Source of the DNA: Monosporascus cannonballus
Taxonomy: Eukaryota > Ascomycota > Sordariomycetes > Xylariales
Assembly: GCA_004154925.1 (NCBI GenBank)
Contig: QJNS01000006.1
Span: 558,001-622,000 of the forward strand
Reading direction: 5' to 3'
DNA: 64,000 nucleotides
Both the position numbers and the translations under genes were made by a program. Below are positions 56,266-64,000 of this stretch, piece after piece; the first letter of the stretch is position 1, and each line of letters opens with the position of its first letter. The notes below the pieces were generated by a model, which was not told the DNA's origin, made no database searches, and was given only the letters and a program-made list of their open reading frames with translations.

Positions 56266-57440
56266 CTAGGAGCTTGCTGTGTTATATAGAGGATACACTA
56301 TCTTCTCGCCCGAAATCTCCCTTCGTCGCATAGTCTCAATGCCATCGATGACCTTGTCCAGTCCACCTTGCCTCAAGGTTATTGGATGCGGCTTGACTTT
56401 ACCTGACTCGTACAGGGCCACATATCTTTCTTTCCAGAGAACAAACCAGTCGTGCAACTCTGGATTCGCCGCTCGATAGTAGCCTCCGGGCAAATCAACT
56501 TCATTCCCGGTCAACTCCAGCCCCATGGTCCAGTCAGCCTTGACAGACTTTCGCAATGTGGCGAGCAGGTCATCCGGTAAGAGCTCGAAGCCGCAGTACT
56601 TGCCGCCTCCACGCCCAATGGCAGCATAGCAGTGCCGGATGGTTCGGGCTTCGGTAATGATGTCCAGTACATACTCCAGGCTGTTTTTAGTGTATGCACG
56701 TATGTCTTCTCCACATGTCGAGGAGTGGTAGTCAAAGGCCTTCTCGGCGCCATAGCCCTCTACCATGGTGAAGTTCTTCGGGGAGCATGTGGTGATGACC
56801 CGGTAGCCAGACCTAAGCAAAAATAATTGATATAAGTTTCGGGCGGTTTTCATGTGAGAGAGAACGAGGATGTTACTTGCAGCTTTAGCAACTGGATGGC
56901 GAACGTGCCGCTGGCGGTAGCACCGCCGTAGACGAGGACGAACTTGGGCTCCCGAGTCGGTTCCTCAGGTGTTCCAGTCAGTCCCAGCGTGATCCAGAGT
57001 GCCATTCCCACAGTGCTCGTCGTCGCACACCCGATTGCCGCCGCTTGTTCCCAAGACCAACTATCCGGCACCTTCCAAACCATGTCATGCTCGTGTCTGA
57101 TGTACTCTGCAAAGGCCCCGGACCATGGATGGCGACGGCTGGAGGCCACCTGAGCGCCTGCGACGCGGTCTCCGATACGCAACCCCGATGTGAGAGCCGC
57201 GGATTCGCCCATGCGCATGATGGTCCCTGAATAGTCGGCTCCATTGACTGCGCCAGGGCACGGAACACGGCCAGGCATCTTCCAGTCGCAGTGGTTCAGC
57301 GCTACCGCCGACACCTTTATGAGGAGTTCATTGGCCAGAGGGACCGGGATTGGTCTGTTATCAGATATTTCGAAAGTCACAGGATCTGTATCAGCCTGCA
57401 CAATGGCTTTTTGGCGAGTGGGAAGTGTTGGAAGGCTCAT
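56266..57440 (-). CDS. trans-acting enoyl reductase, LovC type, with a GC-AG intron
   Basis: Exons 57440-56881 and 56812-56266 give 368 residues. The 68-nt intron (56813-56880) begins GCAAGT and ends TTAG. Only this GC-AG choice keeps the frame through LVYGGATASGTFAIQLLKL and SGYRVITTCSPKNF. The start is the ATG at 57440 (MSLPTLPTRQKAIV); the upstream open part is not conserved. Motifs are LNHCDWKMPGRVPCPGAVNG, YGAEKAFDYHSSTCGEDIRA and VDLPGGYYRAANPELHDWF. These match the fungal stand-alone enoyl reductases that replace the dead ER domain of highly reducing PKS and PKS-NRPS enzymes. They reduce chosen enoyl intermediates with NADPH and so set the chain pattern. It lies back to back with the Diels-Alderase and close to the PKS, which supports that partner. 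Confidence 0.92.
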
Positions 57441-57789
57441 CGTTACGTGCAACGCGTGGTGATGAGCTTCAAGCGCGTGGTTTGGCTCCCAAGACGTCGG
57501 TTTTGTTTCGACTCTGAGCCTCTTTTGAAGCAACTTGTGCCCAGACCGTTGTGGTAGCCCCCGCCCCCCACCCGCTATCGTCAGAGGTCATTGATTCCCG
57601 TACTCGGAGCTGCCGAATGGCTGGGGATAGGGCGCTGCGGCTGTTGTTCGGGAATTCAATAAGATAGTTCGGGACTTTTTTTTTCTCTCAAAGTCAACCA
57701 CTTGGTCGCGCATCTAACTTGTCCAAGCAGTTTTCGGCGGTTTTTTTTGTCTGGTACCTAACCTATCTGTACGCTCATAATTATTGTGT

Positions 57790-57849
<60 letters not shown>

Positions 57850-57986
57850 TGANNNNNTTATTATTTTTCCCCCCCCCCCCCTTTCTTTCTTTCATTTTGT
57901 GGCTTTCTGTTCTCAAACCCAGTCCGCCGCTTGAGAGAGCACACTGCAACAAACCTTCGTTGAAGAGTCGCGCGGACAAAGCAAAT
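57441..57986. promoter_or_regulatory. divergent promoter region with an assembly gap
   Basis: The 546-bp gap between the enoyl reductase (-) and Diels-Alderase (+) genes must hold both promoters. It contains 58 G in a row (57790-57847), five N (57853-57857) and 13 C (57869-57881). A G run, a gap and a C run suggest a hairpin or homopolymer artefact of sequencing rather than true sequence. Distances and any motifs here are unreliable. Confidence 0.7.
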
Positions 57987-59487
57987 ATGCGCAAAAGTCT
58001 TAGCCTAGTACTCGTTGGTGCTGTCGCAGTTGTTGCGTTTCAGTCGCAAGTTCCTCTCAGTCCTCCTTTTCCTGAAAGCCTGAATGAAGAATGGGACGGT
58101 TCTTGTTCCATCAGCAAAAGCACCGCCTACGAAATGGTCCATGGTCCCAACACCTTCTCTACATCGCCTTCTGAGCATATAAACTCGGTCAAAATCAACC
58201 CAGCCATCAACGCGACAAATTGGGAACAATGGGAGTTTGACGGTCTTTCGCACACAGGCCTATCTGGGCTCCTGATGGCATTTTCCAGAGATGCATCTTA
58301 CGCCTTCTTCGGACAAGGAAATCTGCGTGTGGAATTCTACATCACGCTTGGCGACGGCACGGTTATCCAAGAACTCGACTACATCAGCGAATCTTACGTT
58401 GCCGACTGCCCGGGCTTCACCGCAGGAGTATGGAACAGCACGGACAGATCCTATTCGTTTCACGTTACCAAAGACCACCAGTTCGCGAGACTCAAGTTTG
58501 ACTCGTGGAGGGTTCGAGGCGGATTCACCATGTCCTCCAGCACAACAGCTCACCTGGCTGACGGGTCGCCCTGGACTCCAGATGGCGGCAAGCCGGACGC
58601 AACCGAGATTTCTCCCGGGCTATATTACGGTCTTTCCATGGGAAGAGCCGACGTCAATGTAGACGCCACTCTTTCATCTGGCAGGCGTATCGCCTTCAAG
58701 GGAAGAGGTGGTTCTACCCGTCTTTGGGCAACCGATGACTGGCTCAAGCTCTGCGAGGGCTGGAAGGTGTTCCGATCTTGGGCGGGACCGTATTCCATCA
58801 TGTACTGGGACGTGATGGCGCGTATGGGTAAGCCCGGCAAATACGTCTCAGGCCACTTGTTCCACAACGATCAACTGTTGGTCGGTTCCAGAGTTGGCAA
58901 TGTTTCTGACAAGGACGATTACGTCCTGTTTGCTGATAACTTTGACGGGGAGATGTCGGGTAGGTACAAAAACAAGAACACGGGCCATACTCTCGAGTTT
59001 GTCTCGCCTACCAAGAACAAGAAGTGGAGGTTCGACCTGCAACATGTTGTAACTCAGTATGAAATTGTCAGGGAAAATGGTAAAGTACGGAGTGAGAGGC
59101 AGAAGAAGCAGCCCAGCAGGTGGTTCATAGTATGGGTAGTGAATAGATGACCATTAATGCCTGCCCTTTTCTAACTACTCGGGGGCGAAGCCCCCCTATA
59201 TATACACAAACTGGAGCCAAACTGGTGGGTCGCTGGGCCCCGGAAAGGGGGCCGCACCTTGGCACCTGACAGAAATGGGCGCTGGTGCTGGATTCGGCAT
59301 GAGCGGGTTTGCCAATCGAGTAGTTGGTGGTGAGGTTGGTGGCGTGCAGTACGAGGGCAGGGGCCACTCAGAACAAACCTACTGGCCGGAGCACATCGAA
59401 CAGTGGAAGATTTGGCTCGTCTGGGGCTTTGGCTTCCTCGGGAAAGGGAAGACGTATGTCATGAAGATGGTCAGCTACATACTGTAG
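57987..59487 (+). CDS. Diels-Alderase of the decalin-forming family (CghA/MycB/Fsa2-like)
   Basis: Exons 57987-59079 and 59273-59487 give about 435 residues. The 192-nt intron (59080-59272) starts GTAAAG and ends GACAG. Without splicing the frame stops at 59150 and the conserved C-terminus is lost. The first 20 residues (MRKSLSLVLVGAVAVVAF) look like a signal peptide. Family-typical segments follow: NWEQWEFDGLSHTGLSGLLM, FSRDASYAFFGQGNLRVEFY, SPGLYYGLSMGRADVNVD, FKGRGGSTRLWATDDWLKLC, TGHTLEFVSPTKNKKWRFD. The second exon adds RVVGGEVGGVQYEGRGHSEQ and WKIWLVWGFGFLGKGK. These two-domain beta-barrel proteins steer the intramolecular [4+2] closure of a polyene to trans- or cis-decalin in equisetin-, Sch210972- and myceliothermophin-type pathways. 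The nearby PKS and trans enoyl reductase fit this. The exact product is unknown. The open frame upstream through the G run is an artefact. Confidence 0.92.
59181..59195. repeat. short G/C hairpin repeat, copy 2, inside an intron
   Basis: A perfect inverted repeat GGGGGC-GAA-GCCCCC followed by CTATATATA, within the intron of the Diels-Alderase gene. It matches the reverse complement of 7033-7047 including nearby TATA-rich bases. Confidence 0.6.
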
Positions 59488-60317
59488 CTGTTGATCCCGT
59501 CTTACTCTCCTATACACATCATGGAGGAGGTCAGCTCTGGATGCCCAAGAAACGCAACTCAGTTTCTTAGCGTAACGGAGCTAAAACCCTGAGAGCTGGC
59601 TGTTTTCGCTTGGGTTTCATTTCATGATGGCAAGTTAGTTGATCAAAGTCTGCCATGGTTTTCATCATGTGTATGTAGCTTATTTTATTTTTAACCATAA
59701 CGCTAGAGGGCGAGACAACAAGGCCGATACACATCATCAAATCATTGAAATATCAACATTTCTTCTATAAGGGCCAGGAAACGAGAAAACTGTTGAAAGT
59801 ACACCACATACACAACTGCCTATCAGCGTTTGTGAGAACTAGCACAACGGATGTTTGCCAGCCGATTGTGGCATGTATTCTCCTGGGCATCACCAGTCCT
59901 ATAAAAGTTCATTTGCCAAAACCGCCGAGTTTTAATATAAGCCGAGGACGACAGTTCGTACCCCCGAACTGCAGGGACTACGACACTCTCAGGGGGCTCG
60001 GCTCGTGTGCAAACCTCCGAATACGGCTGATTTGATCGGGCGGAACCGAATCCCGAGCTCATTTGGATCCTCGCGAATGGATCCCCCTGAAATTGTTTTA
60101 AGCCCCGACTCGGTTTTATTTCCGATTTGGTCGTTTATCCGAGTAAGAAACAAATACTTTTGCTTTAAATGTATCAAGGGCTTCGAAGAGAGATCTTCTA
60201 GCTGTCTTAATAGAGATATTTTTGTACTGCTCTACGTACCATCAACTCCTTCTCTCCACGTACCTTTGATTTTCTCAGATATCAACAACGTATCGAAACG
60301 ATTTGCAAGTCGTCATC
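59488..60317. promoter_or_regulatory. PKS promoter region
   Basis: About 830 bp between the Diels-Alderase end and the putative PKS ATG. It includes short imperfect repeats of CCGAATACGGC/CCGAACTGC type near 59960-60030 that might be regulator sites, but none could be assigned. The last 80 bases are CT-rich (CTCCTTCTCTCC), as near many fungal start sites. Confidence 0.4.
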
Positions 60318-63300
60318 ATGAGTGGTCAGAAAACCACTTAAAGCAATGTTGGCGGAAGAGAGCCCATTGCGGTTGTTGGAAGCGGGTTCCGATTCCCCGG
60401 CTCATCGAACAACCCATCGAAGCTCTGGGAGCTTCTGCTCAAGCCTCGCGATCTTCGATCGAGGATCCCCGAGAACCGGTTCAACACAGACTCATTCTAT
60501 CATCCAAATCCCTCCCATCGTGGAACAACAGACGTCCGAGAGTCTTACTTTCTCAAAGAGGATCACCGCCACTTCGATGCGGCCTTCTTCAACATCAAGC
60601 CTGTGGAAGCGCATGCGATTGACCCGCAGCAGCGTCTGTTGATGGAGGTGGTGTACGAGTCACTCGAAGCCTCTGGAATGTCAATGGGGTCGTTGGCTGG
60701 GTCTCGGACTGGAGTCTATGTCGGGCTGATGTGTGCCGACTACGCCGAGCTCGTCAACAGCGATGTAAATGCGCTTCCAACCTATACCCCGACTGGAAAC
60801 GCTCGAAGCATCATGTCCAACCGTATCTCGTACTTCTTTGACTGGCATCGGCCAAGTATGACTATTGATACGGCGTGCTCATCCAGCTTGGTAGCAGTAC
60901 ACGAGGCAGTTCAGCTGCTGCGCAGCGGTGACTCGGACGTCGCAGTCGCCGCCGGATCCAATCTGATGCTCGCACCTCTTCAGTACATCGCAGCGAGCAA
61001 GCTGAAAATGCTGTCCGCAAGCAGTCGATCCCGCATGTGGGATGTGGATGCTTCTGGATATGCTCGCGGCGAAGGAGTTGCCGCTGTGGTCCTGAAGCGT
61101 CTGAGCTCTGCAATCGCGGATAGAGACCACATTGAGTGCATCATCCGAGAGACTGGCATCAACCAAGATGGCCGGACCAAAGGCATCACCATGCCCAGTT
61201 CGGCAGCGCAAACAGATCTGATTGCGACAACGTACGCCAAAGCAGGCCTGGACCCTAGAAACCCTGGACAGCGCTGTCAGTATTTCGAGGCCCACGGAAC
61301 CAGAACCGCTGCAGGCGATCCCAAGGTAAGAAAAATGCGCAAGGCAAGGCGATGCTTGACCCCCCCATGCTGATTGATATTATCTCCCTCCCCCAGGAAG
61401 CCGAAGCCATCAGCAAAGCCTTCTTCCACCCCGGTGAAGATGTCTCTGGAGAAAGTGATCCCCTCTATGTAGGCTCCATCAAGACTGTCATCGGGCACAC
61501 CGAGGGCACAGCAGGCTTGGCTGGTCTTCTCAAAGCTTCGCTTGCAGTTCAGCACGGCATTATCCCACCCAACTTGCTCTTCAATCAGCTGCATCCCAAT
61601 GTCGAGCCCTTCTACACGAACCTTGAGGTACCGCCGAAACCCAAGGCCTGGCCAAAGCTTCCAGAGGGTGCCCCAAGACGTTGCAGCGTCAACAGCTTCG
61701 GCTTTGGAGGCACCAACGCGCACGTCATCATCGAGAACCACGTGCCCCCGCCTGTACAGAACAACCAAGTCGTTCCCACTCGTCAATTTACCCCTTTTAT
61801 CTTCTCCGCTACGTCGGAGAAATCCCTGAGAGGCCTCTTGGCCGACAATTCGCAGTATTTGCGACTGAATCCCGAAATCTCTCTTCAAGATCTCTCCTAC
61901 ACATTGTATGCTCGGAGGAGTGAACATGCTGTGCGGGCACACATCTCAGCAGACTCGGCCACGGATCTGTATACCAAGATTGATGACCTTTTGCGGGCGC
62001 CGTCTTCCAGTGGCGGCAATGCCCAGAATTTCGGGGTGCGTTCCAAAGCATTGGCGACACCAGTTCGCACACTGGGTGTCTTCACCGGCCAAGGAGCTCA
62101 GTGGCCAACCATGGGGAGAGAGCTGGTCCTCCACTCTATATACTGCAGGGAGCTTGTCCGTCAACTAGATGGGATGCTTCAAAATTTGCCTGAGGCGGAG
62201 CGGCCGGAGTGGTCATTGATGGATGAACTCACATGCGATGCTCCCCAGTCGCGACTCGACTCTGCTGTCATTGCACAACCGCTCTGCACCGTTGTCCAAA
62301 TAATGCTCTATGATCTCCTGATGAGCTCAGGTGTCAACTTCCAAGCAGTCGTTGGCCATTCATCAGGCGAAATTGCCGCGGCCTACGCGGCGGGCTACCT
62401 CATTCGAGAAGATGCCGTCAAGGTTGCCTATTACCGAGGCTACTTCACCAGCCTGACACCGTCTGACCGACCTGGCGCTATGATGGCCGTTGGGACCTCC
62501 GCAGACGATGCCAACGAGCTGTGCAGCCTGTCCATATTCAAGGGCCGCCTGGCTGTCGCGGCTATCAACTCGCCCTCCAGTGTCACAGTTTCCGGCGACC
62601 GCGACGCTATCGAACAGGCCAAGGAGGTCCTTGAAGATGAGAAAAAGTTTGCAAGGATACTCAAAGTCGACAAGGCGTATCACTCTTCCCACATGTACCC
62701 ATGTGCAGAGGGATACCTCGAGGCACTGAGGAGATCTGAGATCCACCCTCTGTCAGGAAGAGATGACTGCATTTGGTATTCTAGCACCCAGGAGAACAGA
62801 CAAGTGCATGGGCGTGAAGATCTTGCAGGGCAATACTGGGCAGACAACATGGTCCAACCAGTTCTTTTCTCGCATGCTCTTCAGGCTGCTGCTGCTGCAG
62901 GGGATCCCTTTGATTTCGCCATAGAGGTTGGGCCTCATCCAACGCTCAAGGGACCTGCACTGCAAACCCTTCAGGAGACTCACAAAGACACGCTTCCCTA
63001 TACCGGCCTCTTGCATCGTGGCAAGGACGATGTCCACTCCTTCTCCGATGCTCTGGGCTACCTTTGGTCTCAATTTGCTCCATCGGTCGTGGATTTCCGA
63101 GCCTTTGATACATTGGCGTCGCGATGCGAGAATAGAAATATGATGTACAATCTACCCACATATCATTGGGATCACGACAATATCTTTTGGCACAAATCTC
63201 GTGCAACAAAGGCCTTCCTCAATCAAAGGACCATTCCTCACCCTCTACTCGGTACCAGAACGACGGATGTTATGGAGGAGCAGATTCGATGGAGGAATCA

Positions 63301-64000
63301 TCTCCTACTGAGCGAACTTCCTTGGATTCGAGGTCATCAGCTTCAGGGACAGGTCATCTACCCAGCCACGGCATACCTTTCCACCGCCGTGGAAGCTGCC
63401 ATGTTCCTGGTCCCAGAGGGAGTAAATGCCAGTGTAATTGATGTTCAAGACTTCAACCTTGGGAAGCCTCTCGTTTTCGGGGAAGACGGTGCTGGAATCG
63501 AAACCGTCTTCACACTGAGCGATATATCCAAGGGCGATGACAAGACGTATTCCGCTTCCTTCATCTATCACGCATCTAACAATGCAGACGCCGAGCACCT
63601 CTCAACTCACGCTACCGGCAGAGTCATTGTCACAACCGGCGAAACATCTTCACACTGGCTGCCATCGCAGGACAAGGATCCTCCGAATCTGGTTACCATC
63701 CCCGAGGATCGCTTCTACAACTCCTTGGAAACTGTAGGATATGGCTACAGTGGATACTTTAAGGCAATGTCATCTATCAAGAGGAAACTGAACTTCTCGT
63801 CCTCCAAGATCCGAGTGCCTCCACAAGACGAGGAACCCGGGAAGATGCTGCTCCATCCAGCTCTGTTGGACACTGCCTTGCAGGGAATCTTTTTGGCATA
63901 CTGCTGGCCGGGCGATGGTAGCCTCAACCAACTTCGCGTTCCAACTGGAATCCAGAGTTGCCGCGTTAATGTCGGCCTTTGCCAGCAATGCCTCGTGCCT
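60318..64000 (+). CDS. highly reducing polyketide synthase (KS-AT-DH, 3' end beyond window), stop at codon 8
   Basis: Exon 1 is 60318-61325 and exon 2 runs from 61397 to the window end. The 71-nt intron begins GTAAGA and ends CCCAG. The ketosynthase has the active Cys in DTACSSSL (about residue 187), a His in [12 protein letters not shown] (326) and a His in [10 protein letters not shown] (370). The acyltransferase has [12 protein letters not shown] and the nucleophile Ser in [11 protein letters not shown] (658). The dehydratase has HPLLG, the His of [10 protein letters not shown] (983) and the Asp of [13 protein letters not shown] (1161). Methyltransferase, KR, ACP and possible NRPS modules would follow after 64000. 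The best ATG (60318, good context) is followed by in-frame TAA at 60339-60341, eight codons in and before the KS. Downstream the frame is open with no other fitting ATG before the KS. Either this is a nonsense mutation, an unseen 5' intron, or a sequence error. It is likely the partner of the trans enoyl reductase and Diels-Alderase. Confidence 0.88.

Noticed and set aside
57786..57986. Open frame starting with Met-Trp and about 20 Gly through the G run and Ns
   Set aside because: It is translation of a homopolymer and gap. The Diels-Alderase starts at the ATG at 57987.
1..64000. tRNA, rRNA, CRISPR and telomere repeats
   Set aside because: No cloverleaf with a proper B-box, no rRNA sequence, no spaced direct repeats and no TTAGGG array was seen by eye. 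A tRNA scan would be decisive for tRNAs.

Overview
The window is nuclear DNA from a filamentous ascomycete (Pezizomycotina). Genes have short GT-AG introns of about 50-230 nt and one GC-AG intron. The families found are a Whi5-type repressor, a HET protein, a CofD-like protein, a P5A ATPase and a polyketide cluster with a Diels-Alderase. An 11-kb AT-rich block of decayed LTR retrotransposons looks like the product of RIP. The species cannot be told from the sequence alone.

Left part (1-25 kb): intact genes are a Whi5/Nrm1-like G1/S repressor (-), an unrecognised acidic protein (-), a GNAT acetyltransferase (-), a Bcs1-like AAA ATPase (-) and an Rqt4/TRIP4 zinc-finger protein (-). Between them lie three long pseudogenes on the + strand: a tandem PLP-dependent decarboxylase with five in-frame stops and no frameshift (9.0-12.0 kb), a HET gene (12.6-14.65 kb) and a six-hairpin glycoside hydrolase (22.4-24.8 kb). 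This stretch behaves like an accessory region in decay.

Middle (25.9-35.4 kb): a conserved housekeeping block with the ER P5A ATPase Spf1 (+), a CofD/UPF0052 protein with an 18-nt micro-exon (+) and mitochondrial malate dehydrogenase (-).

35.4-51.5 kb: a gene-free stretch. It opens with a degenerate gag-type zinc knuckle, a degenerate tandem array and a copy of a dispersed repeat. From about 40.35 to 51.4 kb it is very AT-rich. Here five LTR copies of one family (alpha) surround a + strand Ty3/Gypsy pol (RT, RNase H, integrase, chromodomain) and a - strand gag. Two younger solo LTRs of a related family (beta), each with a 5-bp target duplication, sit inside alpha LTRs. A 49-bp palindromic insertion with its own 5-bp duplication sits in gag.

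Right part (51.8-64 kb): a polyketide gene cluster starts beside the AT-rich block. It contains an MDR oxidoreductase (-), an MFS exporter (+, with one frameshift), a LovC-type trans-acting enoyl reductase (-), a Diels-Alderase of the decalin-forming family (+) and a highly reducing PKS (KS-AT-DH seen; it runs off the window). The set resembles pathways to decalin-containing polyketides or tetramic acids: the PKS with its trans enoyl reductase would build the chain, the Diels-Alderase would close the decalin, and the MFS protein would export the product. The putative PKS start is followed by a stop at codon 8, and the MFS gene is frameshifted. The cluster is therefore silenced or decaying, or the assembly is poor here: long poly-G runs and an N gap lie between these genes.
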